The notes beneath the pieces were generated by a model. That model was not told the origin of the DNA, ran no database searches, and worked only from the letters and a program-made list of their open reading frames with translations. A stretch of 64,000 nucleotides of DNA from Flavobacterium pectinovorum. Lineage in GTDB: Bacteria; Bacteroidota; Bacteroidia; Flavobacteriales; Flavobacteriaceae. The position numbers were made by a program, and so were the translations under genes. The number at the start of each line of letters is the position of its first letter. Position 1 is the stretch's first letter. This document shows, one piece after another, positions 8,811 to 16,934 of the stretch. The stretch covers positions 124,001 to 188,000 of the forward strand of contig NZ_JAFEVZ010000002.1 in assembly GCF_022802975.1 (NCBI RefSeq). The letters run 5' to 3'.

Positions 8811-8891
8811 GGTTTTACAAATATTGGCTAAGGTAAAAAGAAGTTATGAGTTTTGGGGTATGAGTTCCTGATTTTCGGTTTTTTTTGGCAA

Positions 8892-9740
8892 TCAGATTAA
8901 CTTTTGTTTCATTTTTTGAAAACGGTATTTTCTTATGAATTTAGCCTGTTCATCGGTAACCAATAAAGGAGTATTTGCTTTTTTTGCTTTCCAGAACCCT
9001 CTTATATAATCAAGAAAGAGAAAAGGTTTTTTCTTCATCATAGCCAGTTTTGCCGAAGCAATTGCAGTAATCCAGAAGCCGTAACCTAAAGTATAAAATG
9101 CTTCTCCTTGTTTATAGCGGGCCGTTTTGTTGTAGTTTGCGCCTGTTGGTTTTAAATGTTTTACGTGTAATGATTTATCTGTGACAATTTTCCAGTCATA
9201 ATATTTACACAATAATTCGTCTACAGTATCCCAGCCCATAGCTGGTTTTAAACCGCCAATTTGTTTGTAGGTTGCTGCACGATATGCTTTTAAGGCTCCT
9301 CGAATATGATCTTTATCGGTTAGGTTTTCTAAAACCCATTCTCCGTTTTTTTCAATATAGCAAAATCCGCCCACCATTCCGATTCTTGAATCAGATTCGA
9401 AATGCTTGATGATGGTTTCAAAATAATTGGGAGGGAAAATTAAATCTCCGTCTATTTTTACAATAATATCATAATCAGAATCCAGCGTTTCAAAGCCTTT
9501 CTGAAATGCCTGAATCACTTTACTACCCGGTAAATGAATCGCATCAGAAGTTTTGTTTACAACCGAAATAAACGGATGCTCTTTTGCAAAAACCAACACA
9601 ACTTCTTCTGTTTTATCTGTAGAATTGTCATTCACCACAACTACTTTTGAAGGTAAAACAGTTTGTGAAATTAAAGATTGTAAGGTCAAACCAATTAAAT
9701 CTTGTTCGTTGTGTGCGGGAATGACGATGTAGTATTTCAT
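8892..9740 (-). CDS. Family 2 glycosyltransferase
   Basis: 282 residues from ATG 9740; the in-frame TTG at 9752 adds only MEFN in front of MKYYIVIPAHNEQD, so the ATG is preferred. GT-A fold signatures: VIPAHNEQ at the N-terminus, VVVNDNSTDKT, and the metal-binding DGDLIFP (DxD). A conserved MGWDTVDELL region follows. There are no obvious membrane segments, so it is a cytoplasmic or peripheral enzyme transferring a sugar to an envelope or surface glycan; donor and acceptor cannot be told. The methyltransferase gene 126 bases upstream on the same strand suggests a small surface-polysaccharide pair. Confidence 0.88.
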   Translation of the reverse strand: MKYYIVIPAHNEQDLIGLTLQSLISQTVLPSKVVVVNDNSTDKTEEVVLVFAKEHPFISVVNKTSDAIHLPGSKVIQAFQKGFETLDSDYDIIVKIDGDLIFPPNYFETIIKHFESDSRIGMVGGFCYIEKNGEWVLENLTDKDHIRGALKAYRAATYKQIGGLKPAMGWDTVDELLCKYYDWKIVTDKSLHVKHLKPTGANYNKTARYKQGEAFYTLGYGFWITAIASAKLAMMKKKPFLFLDYIRGFWKAKKANTPLLVTDEQAKFIRKYRFQKMKQKLI

Positions 9741-9801
9741 ATTAAATTCCAATTTTTTTAAATTCCAAATTCCAATTCTTTGAGAATGAATCCCAATTTT
9801 T

Positions 9802-9854
9802 TTTAAATTCCAAATTCCAATTAAAGCTAGTTCAATTGGAATTTGGAATTTAAA
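9802..9854. repeat. Perfect 21-bp inverted repeat (AAATTCCAAATTCC type)
   Basis: Arms 9802-9822 and 9834-9854 are exact reverse complements around an 11-base loop. A direct copy of the left arm core sits at 9760-9777. There is no T-run on the minus strand after the stem, so it is not a classical terminator. The same word occurs in the terminators at 6486 and 7237 and before mpl (49081-49117). Confidence 0.8.
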
Positions 9855-9865
9855 TATTGGAATTT

Positions 9866-10390
9866 TTATTTAATTTTCTCTGCAACAACAATATAATATC
9901 TTGGAGTGAAATATCTCAATAAAGGTCTTAATCCAAACTTTTTTACAGGATGTGTAAATTGCAGACGATCTGTTATTTTCCATCCCGTTTTTTCTAAAAG
10001 CCAGTCAAGCTGCCAGTCTTCAAATTCGTGATAATGTCTGTCCCACATATCCGTTTTAGAACGATAAGCCGGAGAAAACCATAGACGTAACGGAATTGAA
10101 ATTAGTAATTTATCGCATTTTACGTTTTCTAAAATCGTATAAGGATTTAGCAAATGTTCGAAAATTTCAAATGCAGTAAAAACAGTATAGTCTTCTGTTT
10201 GTAAGGCAGTTTGATCGTTGTCTAAATCTTCTCCTTTTGTGTTTTTTACAGTATAGCCATTCTCCTCCATTATTTTAGAAAACGGATTTGATACACCAAA
10301 ATCAAAAATAGTTTCTGATGTGCTAACGTGTTTTTGTAAAAATTCTAAAGTAAGTTTGAATCTTTTATTCGGAAACGTTTTTTCGTACAT
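9866..10390 (-). CDS. SAM-dependent methyltransferase
   Basis: 174 residues, a compact class I methyltransferase: TIFDFGVSNPF in place of the usual GxGxG motif I, DLDNDQ/DYTVFTAFEIFEHLLNPY (the post-I and EVxEH-like motif), then LLISIPLRLW. The EIFEHL signature is typical of methyltransferase types 11/12. The rest (SKTDMWDRHYHEFEDWQLDWLLEKTGW) matches proteins often found in glycan loci. The substrate is unknown. The reduced motif I is a little unusual but the strand order is intact. Confidence 0.82.
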   Translation of the reverse strand: MYEKTFPNKRFKLTLEFLQKHVSTSETIFDFGVSNPFSKIMEENGYTVKNTKGEDLDNDQTALQTEDYTVFTAFEIFEHLLNPYTILENVKCDKLLISIPLRLWFSPAYRSKTDMWDRHYHEFEDWQLDWLLEKTGWKITDRLQFTHPVKKFGLRPLLRYFTPRYYIVVAEKIK

Positions 10391-10415
10391 TTTTTATTTT
10401 TTATCAGCAAAGGGG

Positions 10416-10431
10416 CAAATATACAAAGTTA
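10416..10431 (-). promoter_or_regulatory. Two abutting TAnnTTTG elements upstream of the methyltransferase
   Basis: On the minus strand TAACTTTG (10431-10424) is directly followed by TATATTTG (10423-10416); both fit the -7 consensus. The ATG lies 25 bases on. No clear TTG at -33. Confidence 0.45.
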
Positions 10432-10489
10432 TCTTCTTCTTTATGTTTTTTAATTTGAAGTAAGTTGTTTTATAAAATATGAATGTATC

Positions 10490-10622
10490 TCTCGCAAAGA
10501 GACCCGAAGGCGCAAAGTTTTGATCAAAAAATAACCATATAAGTATATAAGATGGTTTAAGTTTTTTACTTAATTGGACTTATATACTTATATGGTTTAA
10601 TAAACTTTGTAGCGTTGCGAGA
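10490..10622. repeat. Long nested inverted repeat (133 bp)
   Basis: Three nested arm pairs: TCTCGCAA 10490-10497 with TTGCGAGA 10615-10622; CAAAGTTT 10513-10520 with AAACTTTG 10602-10609; and a perfect 19-bp pair 10533-10551 with 10579-10597. It can fold into one long hairpin between two minus-strand genes. I infer a miniature repeat element. Confidence 0.8.
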
Positions 10623-10659
10623 TTATTTTACTGGCTTTTAAAATAAAACTTAATTTATT

Positions 10660-11718
10660 TTAATATCTATATACAAAAGCATTAACATTCATTCCGGCAC
10701 CAACCGAAGCAAAGATAACAACATCGCCTTTGTTGATTTCGTGATTTTCAATTTTTCCCTGAATTAACAGGTCGTATAAAGTGGGTACGGTTGCCACACT
10801 GCTGTTACCCAAATCATGAATGCTCATGGGCATGATGTCTTTTGGCGGAGTTTTTCCGTATAATTTATAGAAACGGTCGATAATAGCTTCGTCCATTTTT
10901 TCGTTTGCCTGATGAATAAGGATTTTTTTAACCTCATCGATGGCAATGCCGCTTTTATCCAGACAGTCTTTCATGGCATTCGGTACATTGCTCAATGCAA
11001 ATTCGTAAATTTTACGCCCATACATTTTGATGTATTTTACGTCTGGATCTAAATCAGGATTGTATGATTTTCCGAAGAAAAGGAAGTTTGCTTCATCATT
11101 TGCAAAAGTAGCACTTTCATAAGATAATAAGCCGGCTTCGTCAGTGGAGGCTTCTAAAATGGATGCTCCCGCACCATCAGAATAAATCATCGAATCACGG
11201 TCGTGATCATCAACAACTCTTGAAAGGGTTTCTGCGCCAATAACCAAAACCCTTTTTGCCATTCCGGATTTGATAAACGCATTGGCCTGCAATACGCCTT
11301 CAATCCAGCCCGGACACCCAAAAAGGATATCGTAAGCAACACATTTTGGATTTTTGATATCCAGTTTGTTTTTAACACGGGTTGCCAGACTCGGAATCAT
11401 ATCTGACTGAATTGTTCCGGATTTTACATCGCCAAAGTTGTGCGCAAAAATGATATAATCTAATGTTTCTTTGTCGATGTTAGCATTTGCAATTGCTTTT
11501 TCGGCTGCAAAAAAGGCTAAATCTGAAGTGATATGCTGGTCTTCGGCATAGCGGCGGTTTTGTATTCCGGTAATGCCTTTAAATTTTTTTATTACTGTTT
11601 CGTTAGGATACCCAAAAGGAGTTCCGTCTTCATTTAAAAAAATATGTTTGTCAAAATCGGTATTCTTAACTTCTTTTTGCGGAATGTAACTTCCGATACC
11701 TATAATCTTTATTTTCAT
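10660..11718 (-). CDS. 3-oxoacyl-ACP synthase III (FabH)-like
   Basis: 352 residues, thiolase fold. The catalytic triad of the KAS III family is visible: Cys in DILFGCPGW, His in ILIHQANEKM and Asn in LGNSSVATVP, plus the C-terminal ASVGAGMNVNAFVYRY. GITGIQNRRYA near residue 50 is the usual FabH-type segment. These cytoplasmic enzymes condense an acyl-CoA with malonyl-ACP or a second acyl group. It is about 25 residues longer than canonical FabH, and an insert near residues 215-235 (FFGKSYNPDLDPDVKY) sets it apart, so a specialised paralogue (aryl polyene, flexirubin or alkene type) is as likely as the housekeeping initiator. Confidence 0.82.
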   Translation of the reverse strand: MKIKIIGIGSYIPQKEVKNTDFDKHIFLNEDGTPFGYPNETVIKKFKGITGIQNRRYAEDQHITSDLAFFAAEKAIANANIDKETLDYIIFAHNFGDVKSGTIQSDMIPSLATRVKNKLDIKNPKCVAYDILFGCPGWIEGVLQANAFIKSGMAKRVLVIGAETLSRVVDDHDRDSMIYSDGAGASILEASTDEAGLLSYESATFANDEANFLFFGKSYNPDLDPDVKYIKMYGRKIYEFALSNVPNAMKDCLDKSGIAIDEVKKILIHQANEKMDEAIIDRFYKLYGKTPPKDIMPMSIHDLGNSSVATVPTLYDLLIQGKIENHEINKGDVVIFASVGAGMNVNAFVYRY

Positions 11719-11970
11719 TGGATCCTTTTTCCTGTAAATTCAGGGCTAATTTATAAATAAATATATTATCACGAGGATAAAAATTAGTATGCATGCATAT
11801 AATTATGAAATAGTGATTTTTTAAGTGATAAAATGATTATTTTTTAATGATTTTTTAATTTGACAGAGATTTCAAACGATTGAAATAAATGCTGGAGTTT
11901 AAAAAAAAATATGTTTCAAGTTTCAGGTTTCAGGTTTCACGTTGTGAAGGATAACTTGAAACCTGAAACC
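11719..11970. repeat. Intergenic stretch with a TTTCAGGTTTCA inverted repeat
   Basis: No coding frame seen. 11719-11800 is the upstream region of the FabH-like gene and holds the palindrome ATGCATGCAT at 11789-11798. GGTTTCAGGTTTCA (11926-11939) and TGAAACCTGAAACC (11957-11970) form a 14-bp inverted repeat; the left arm is preceded by further GTTTCAAG copies from 11913. Confidence 0.6.
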
Positions 11971-11977
11971 AATTTTA

Positions 11978-12016
11978 AAAAAAACAAACCCGACAGTATT
12001 TTCAACGTGTCGGGTT
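11978..12016 (-). terminator. Terminator of gcvP
   Basis: On the minus strand AACCCGACA (12016-12008) pairs with TGTCGGGTT (11995-11987), followed by TGTTTTTTTT. It lies 24 bases after the gcvP stop. Confidence 0.88.
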
Positions 12017-12040
12017 CGTATATATTGTGAGAAACTAATT

Positions 12041-14890
12041 TTAGTTTTCCATATAAGCTTCAATAGGAGCACAGCTGCAAACTAAGTTTCTGTCACCGTA
12101 TGCATCGTCAACACGACGAACGGATGGCCAGAATTTATTTTCAGCAATATACTCTAACGGATAAGCTGCTTTTTCTCTGGTGTATGGAAAATCCCAACTA
12201 TCGGCAGTTAACATTGCTAAAGTATGCGGAGCATTTTTCAATACGTTGTTTTTATCGTCAGCCGTAGCAGTTTCAATTTCTTTTCTGATTGCAATAAGTG
12301 CATCACAGAAGCGGTCTAATTCAGCCAAATCTTCAGATTCAGTTGGTTCAATCATAAGTGTTCCAGCAACAGGGAAAGAAACTGTCGGTGCGTGGAAACC
12401 GTAATCCATTAAACGTTTTGCGATATCACCAACTTCGATTCCGTTTTCTTTGAATGAACGACAATCTAAAATCATTTCGTGAGCTGCTCTTCCGCATTCT
12501 CCGGTATAAAGAATTGGATAGTGTCCTTCGAAACGGGATTTCATATAGTTAGCATTCAAAATAGCATGTTCTGTAGCGCTTTTTAATCCTTCAGCACCCA
12601 TCATGGTAATGTAGCCGTAAGAGATTAAACATACTAAAGCTGATCCGTAAGGTGCAGATGAAATAGCTGTAATGGCTTGTTCACCGCCTACATTTAGGAT
12701 TGGGTTTGTTGGCAAGAAAGGAACTAATTTTTCGTTCACACAAATTGGCCCAACACCTGGTCCACCGCCACCGTGAGGAATAGCGAAAGTTTTGTGTAAG
12801 TTTAAGTGACAAACGTCAGCACCAATAGTAGCAGGATTTGTTAAACCTACCTGAGCATTCATGTTGGCACCGTCCATGTAAACCAATCCACCGTTTTCGT
12901 GGATTAATTTTGTAATATCGATGATAGTAGACTCGTAAACTCCGTGAGTAGAAGGATACGTTACCATTAAACAAGACAAATCGTCTTTGTGTTCAATCGC
13001 TTTTTCTCTTAAATCTTCAACGTCGATGTTTCCTTCAGGAGTAGTTTTGGTAACGATAATTTTCATTCCGGCCATAGCTGCAGAAGCCGGGTTGGTTCCG
13101 TGTGCAGATGAAGGAATCAAACATACATTACGGTGACCTTCGCCACGGGAAATATGATACGCACGAATAGCCATTAAACCGGCATATTCTCCCTGAGCTC
13201 CGGAGTTTGGCTGCAAAGTTGTTCCGGCAAATCCGGTAATTACATTTAATTGCTCCTCTAATTTTTTAAGCATTGTGATGTAACCTTCTGCTTGTTCAAC
13301 TGGTGCAAAAGGGTGAATGCTGTTCCAGTTTGGCATTGATAAAGGCAACATTTCAGAAGCTGCGTTTAATTTCATCGTACAAGAACCTAATGAAATCATG
13401 GAGTGATTCAATGACAAATCCTTACGCTCTAATTTTTTGATGTAACGCATCAACTGACTTTCTGAATGATGATTGTTGAAAACATCATGTGTTAAGAAAG
13501 AAGATGTTCTTTCTAATGAAGCTGGTAATTGATTTGCCTCAGTTAATTCAGATACTGTTAAAGTTTCTTTTCCTAAAGCCTCAGCAAAAATTGCAATGAT
13601 TTGATTGATATCGCTAATTGAAGTTGTTTCGTTTAATGAAATTGAAATCGTATCAGCATCAACATAGAAGAAGTTTACTTCGTTTTTCTCAGCAACAGCT
13701 TTTACTTTTTGAGCATCTGCTTTTACTAAAATAGTATCAAAGTAAGCGGTGTTCGTTTGGTAAACTCCTAATTTATTTAAAGCTTCAGCAGTAGTAACCG
13801 CAGAGGCGTGAACTTTGTTTGCAATGTATTTTAAACCTTTTGGTCCGTGGTAAACGGCGTACATACCAGCCATAACAGCTAATAAAACCTGAGCTGTACA
13901 AATATTTGAAGTCGCTTTTTCACGTTTGATGTGCTGTTCACGAGTTCCTAGCGCCATACGTAAAGCGCGATTTCCATTTGTATCAACAGAAACTCCAATG
14001 ATACGACCCGGCATAGATCTTTTGTATTCATCTTTAGTTGCAAAAAATGCTGCGTGAGGTCCGCCATATCCCATTGGTACACCAAAACGCTGAGTAGTTC
14101 CTACCACAACAGCAGCTCCCATTTCTCCCGGAGAAGTTAAAGTAGCTAAGGATAAGATATCTGCAGCAACAGCAACTTTTATTTCGTTTGCTGCAGCTTT
14201 AGCGATAAAGGCAGTGTAATCGTTTACTTGTCCGTATTTTCCAGGGTATTGAAGAATTGCACCGAAGAATTCGTTAGAGAAATCAAATGTTTCATGGTTT
14301 CCAACAACCAATTCAATTCCAACCGGAGTTGAACGGGTTTGTAATACTGATAATGTTTGCGGTAAGATTTCTTCTGAAACGAAGAATTTGTTTACGTTGT
14401 TTTTCTTTTGATCGCGGGTACGAACGTCAAACAATAACGCCATTGCTTCGGCAGCAGCCGTTCCTTCGTCAAGAAGAGATGCATTTGCAATTTCCATTCC
14501 AGTCAATTCGATAACCGTAGTCTGGAAGTTTAAGATTGCTTCTAAACGTCCCTGAGCAATTTCTGCCTGATAAGGTGTGTAAGCAGTGTACCAGCCCGGA
14601 TTTTCAAAGATATTTCTTTGAATTGGAGCAGGTACAATGGTTGGGTGGTATCCTAAACCTATATATGATTTGAAAACTTTATTTTTTTTGCCTAATTCCA
14701 TGATATGAGCAGCATACTCATATTCGGTCATTGCCGGATCAAGGACTAAATCATTTTTTAAACGAATTCCATCTGGAAATGTTTCATAAAGTAACTGGTC
14801 CATGTCTGTAACACCAATTGTTTTGAACATGTGTTCAAGGTCATTTTCTCCTGTTCCAATGTGTCTTAAAGCAAAAGCATCTGTTTTCAT
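12041..14890 (-). CDS. gcvP: Glycine dehydrogenase (decarboxylating), P-protein
   Basis: 949 residues, the single-chain form of the glycine cleavage P-protein. It decarboxylates glycine and passes the aminomethyl group to the lipoyl H-protein in the cytoplasm. The PLP lysine is K700 in HLNLHKTFAIPHGGGGPG, followed by the glycine-rich loop. The N-terminal half has RHIGTGENDLEHMF, the YHPTIVPAPIQRNIFENPGWYTAYTPYQ region and the TSPGEMGAAVVVG segment; the C-terminal half has SLGSCTMKLNAASEM, PNSGAQGEYAGL and SSAHGTNPASA. Length and both halves are complete. The gene is monocistronic here; gcvT and gcvH are not in the window. Confidence 0.97.
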   Translation of the reverse strand: MKTDAFALRHIGTGENDLEHMFKTIGVTDMDQLLYETFPDGIRLKNDLVLDPAMTEYEYAAHIMELGKKNKVFKSYIGLGYHPTIVPAPIQRNIFENPGWYTAYTPYQAEIAQGRLEAILNFQTTVIELTGMEIANASLLDEGTAAAEAMALLFDVRTRDQKKNNVNKFFVSEEILPQTLSVLQTRSTPVGIELVVGNHETFDFSNEFFGAILQYPGKYGQVNDYTAFIAKAAANEIKVAVAADILSLATLTSPGEMGAAVVVGTTQRFGVPMGYGGPHAAFFATKDEYKRSMPGRIIGVSVDTNGNRALRMALGTREQHIKREKATSNICTAQVLLAVMAGMYAVYHGPKGLKYIANKVHASAVTTAEALNKLGVYQTNTAYFDTILVKADAQKVKAVAEKNEVNFFYVDADTISISLNETTSISDINQIIAIFAEALGKETLTVSELTEANQLPASLERTSSFLTHDVFNNHHSESQLMRYIKKLERKDLSLNHSMISLGSCTMKLNAASEMLPLSMPNWNSIHPFAPVEQAEGYITMLKKLEEQLNVITGFAGTTLQPNSGAQGEYAGLMAIRAYHISRGEGHRNVCLIPSSAHGTNPASAAMAGMKIIVTKTTPEGNIDVEDLREKAIEHKDDLSCLMVTYPSTHGVYESTIIDITKLIHENGGLVYMDGANMNAQVGLTNPATIGADVCHLNLHKTFAIPHGGGGPGVGPICVNEKLVPFLPTNPILNVGGEQAITAISSAPYGSALVCLISYGYITMMGAEGLKSATEHAILNANYMKSRFEGHYPILYTGECGRAAHEMILDCRSFKENGIEVGDIAKRLMDYGFHAPTVSFPVAGTLMIEPTESEDLAELDRFCDALIAIRKEIETATADDKNNVLKNAPHTLAMLTADSWDFPYTREKAAYPLEYIAENKFWPSVRRVDDAYGDRNLVCSCAPIEAYMEN

Positions 14891-15004
14891 TTGTAACGAT
14901 CTAATTTTTTAATGAGAATGTAATTTGCAGGTATATTTCGGATTTAATCTTATTTTATACAGGTTTATTACATTTTATAGTAAATGTGTTGTTTTTTTGT
15001 GGCG

Positions 15005-15012
15005 CAAAATTA
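15005..15012 (-). promoter_or_regulatory. Possible -7 element of gcvP
   Basis: TAATTTTG on the minus strand, about 115 bases upstream of the gcvP ATG. No TTG at -33. The implied long leader shows no tandem glycine-riboswitch pattern that I can recognise. Confidence 0.4.
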
Positions 15013-15076
15013 AGTATTATTAATAATTTAATGGGTATTTTTAACTTCAATTTTTATGAAATTTACAACTAAAGAG

Positions 15077-15104
15077 TTGATTTGTTACCAATTGATTAGA
15101 TTTG
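15077..15104 (+). promoter_or_regulatory. Promoter of the UbiA-like gene, leaderless spacing
   Basis: TTG at 15077-15079, 17-base spacer, TAGATTTG at 15097-15104. The ATG follows after only four bases, so the mRNA probably begins at the start codon. Confidence 0.55.
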
Positions 15105-15108
15105 AGGA

Positions 15109-15921
15109 ATGAAACTATTAAAACAGATATTTGATTTTTACTTAAACAGCAGTATTCACGTGGCTTTATCCTGTTATGCTTTGGTACGGATTACGTTTCA
15201 TGTGTTTCATATACAGTATGATGAACCCATGGCATTGTTTGTGTTTTTCGGAACAATTGTAGGATATAATTTCGTAAAATATGATGCACTGGTTCGGGTT
15301 AAGAAAAATCCAATTGGTATTCAGCTGAAAATTATTGCTGTTTTAAGTTTTGTTTCGTTGATTTTGGTGGGTTATTATTTCTTCCATTTAAAGCGGATTA
15401 CTCAAATTGTTTCGGTGGGAATATTTGCCATTACGGCACTTTATACACTTCCATTTTTTCCAAACAGAAAGAACGCCAGAAACTGGGCAGGTGTAAAAAT
15501 CTATATTGTGGCGCTTTGCTGGGTAGGGGCTACGCTGGTTTTACCTTTAATAAATGCAGAACTTCCTTCTACTCTTGATTTTTTTATTAAATGTTTACAG
15601 CGATTTGTTTTGGTTTTTGTATTGATTTTGGTTTTTGAAATCATTGATTTAGCCAATGACGACCCGCATTTGCAGACCGTTCCGCAAACTATAGGTGTAA
15701 AACGTACTAAATATTTAGGTTTTTTATTGCTGGTTCCTTTTTGGAGTTTAGAAGTTTTGATCTCCACATTCAATTATCATGATGCTGTCATTAATCTTAT
15801 AATGGTTGTTATGTTAATGTTGTTTATTGCATTTGCTAATCCCAATCGTTCTAAATATTATACTTCTTTCTGGGTCGAAAGTGTGCCGATTCTTTGGTGG
15901 CTGATGATTGTGTTTTTGTAA
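15109..15921 (+). CDS. UbiA-like integral membrane protein
   Basis: 270 residues with about eight hydrophobic segments. The general layout resembles UbiA prenyltransferases: a polar loop after TM2 (GYNFVKYDALVRVKK) and a second one after TM5 (EIIDLANDDPHLQTVPQTIGVKRTKYLG) at the places of the two Asp-rich motifs. The first motif lacks the full NxxxDxxxD pattern (N-F-V-K-Y-D only), while the second keeps several aspartates and the Q-T-IGVKR ending. It may be a divergent prenyltransferase or an inactive relative; substrate unknown. Inner membrane. Confidence 0.65.
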   Translation: MKLLKQIFDFYLNSSIHVALSCYALVRITFHVFHIQYDEPMALFVFFGTIVGYNFVKYDALVRVKKNPIGIQLKIIAVLSFVSLILVGYYFFHLKRITQIVSVGIFAITALYTLPFFPNRKNARNWAGVKIYIVALCWVGATLVLPLINAELPSTLDFFIKCLQRFVLVFVLILVFEIIDLANDDPHLQTVPQTIGVKRTKYLGFLLLVPFWSLEVLISTFNYHDAVINLIMVVMLMLFIAFANPNRSKYYTSFWVESVPILWWLMIVFL

Positions 15922-16021
15922 TACATATTTATTTTGCAGTATCATTTTGTAGATATTGTCCAATAATACCTAATTTTTTAGTCTTTCTAAAACGGGTTAA
16001 TCTCCAATACAGCCTTTTTTT

Positions 16022-16093
16022 TCTCTCTCATAACTAAGAATTTCCTTCTTGTATCATTTTTCTCATGTTTTTTTATTGTCTGATATAATTTTG
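16022..16093 (+). promoter_or_regulatory. Conserved promoter region P1 of the inclusion-body gene island
   Basis: This 72-base block can be laid on 17656-17727 without a gap: both begin with TCTCT and end in a -7 element (TAATTTTG 16086-16093 here), 64 bases later. The strongest match is over the first 41 bases (about eight differences). Two half-sites, TCATAAC (16028) and TTGTATC (16049), lie 21 bases apart, like TCGTGAC twice in the other copy. I infer an activator binding two direct repeats two helical turns apart. Confidence 0.7.
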
Positions 16094-16190
16094 AATCAGA
16101 AATAAAAAGCTAGCAATATTTATTTTTAATTCTTTCGTATTGATTTTCAGTGTGTTTGTAGGTCTACTTCCTGAAAATTTAGTTGAAACA

Positions 16191-16290
16191 GCAAAATAAA
16201 AAAGTGGAGCAGAACCCACTTAAAAAAAACGAACTGTTTCGCACAGTAAAAAGCGAAGGCAAATCCTGAAAAGCCTTACGAGTAGGGAAA
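16191..16290 (+). promoter_or_regulatory. Conserved, probably structured 5' leader L1
   Basis: Sequence shared with 17771-17840. Elements: hairpin AGTGG 16203-16207/CCACT 16216-16220; A-rich linker ending ACGA; an extra hairpin ACTGT 16233-16237/ACAGT 16243-16247 found only here; hairpin AAGGC 16256-16260/GCCTT 16273-16277; and a possible pseudoknot between loop UCCU 16264-16267 and AGGG 16284-16287. The ATG follows at 16306. Candidate cis-regulatory RNA or mRNA stabiliser; no known riboswitch class recognised. Confidence 0.6.
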
Positions 16291-16305
16291 TAAATAAATC
16301 AAATC

Positions 16306-16857
16306 ATGAGTCAAGCTTCTTCAGCAGCCTCAGCGGCACAGATCGATATTCTTGTTGTAATAGACACAGAGTATATTAAGAATACTTTTTCTAAAAATTC
16401 AGATCCTAATAATCCGGTAGGAATAGACCATAACAGTCAATACATGATAGCTTACAGCCCAAGAGGGATTGTTTCTGGTCAGGGTACAGCAGATTTAAGT
16501 TTTAGAGCAAACACAGGAGATTATGTTTCTTTTAGAGGAACATCAATTCAGCAAAATTCGGATGATTCTGTAATTCTTTACGGAATTAAATACTGGAGCG
16601 GAGACAAAGTCTTTAATACATTTATAACTGACATCGTTACGCGAAACAGAGCTGTACAGCCAAATCCAGATCAGCCAAATGGTATTCCGCCAGTTGCAAC
16701 AGTTCAAAATTTCACCAGCTATGATTCTAGAATAGCAAGAGGAGGAACAGAGAATTTTTATGTATATATCGCTGTTTATACTCTTGCCGATGATGGACAA
16801 ACACAAGAATTATATGGATATTACTATTGGGATCCACAAGTTGTTGTCCCATCTTAA
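16306..16857 (+). CDS. PixA/AidA-family inclusion-body protein
   Basis: 183 residues, no signal peptide. The opening AAQIDILVVIDTEYIKNTF and the ending YVYIAVYTLADDGQTQELYGYYYWDP match the AidA/PixA family (first known from Xenorhabdus intracellular crystalline inclusions and Ralstonia/Burkholderia quorum-regulated AidA). The protein is predicted to be a compact beta-rich cytoplasmic protein; no enzymatic motif. It has its own conserved promoter and structured leader and is followed by a strong terminator, then a divergent paralogue. The biological role in Bacteroidetes is unknown. Family assignment is from remembered signatures, not from a search. Confidence 0.8.
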   Translation: MSQASSAASAAQIDILVVIDTEYIKNTFSKNSDPNNPVGIDHNSQYMIAYSPRGIVSGQGTADLSFRANTGDYVSFRGTSIQQNSDDSVILYGIKYWSGDKVFNTFITDIVTRNRAVQPNPDQPNGIPPVATVQNFTSYDSRIARGGTENFYVYIAVYTLADDGQTQELYGYYYWDPQVVVPS

Positions 16858-16878
16858 TTATTAATTAAATAAGCTTTC

Positions 16879-16914
16879 AAAAAACACGAACCCTAATTCA
16901 GTTCGTGTTTTTTT
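16879..16914 (+). terminator. Terminator between the two PixA/AidA paralogues
   Basis: Stem AAAAAACACGAAC (16879-16891) with GTTCGTGTTTTTT (16901-16913), nine-base loop, T-rich tail. As the next gene starts 21 bases later with no visible promoter, the downstream paralogue probably depends on read-through and is made at a lower level. Confidence 0.85.
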
Positions 16915-16934
16915 AATTCTAAAAACAATTAAAA

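Noticed and set aside
9802..9854. Terminator for the methyltransferase gene
   Set aside because: The stem is perfect but is followed on the minus strand by A-rich rather than T-rich sequence, so I list it as a repeat.
14891..15108. Glycine riboswitch before gcvP
   Set aside because: The leader is AT-rich without the paired-aptamer pattern I would expect; only a -7 element is seen.
16191..16290. Assigning the leader to a c-di-GMP, preQ1 or SAM riboswitch
   Set aside because: GAAAAGCC and pseudoknot features are suggestive, but none of the class consensus sequences matches, so no class is claimed.
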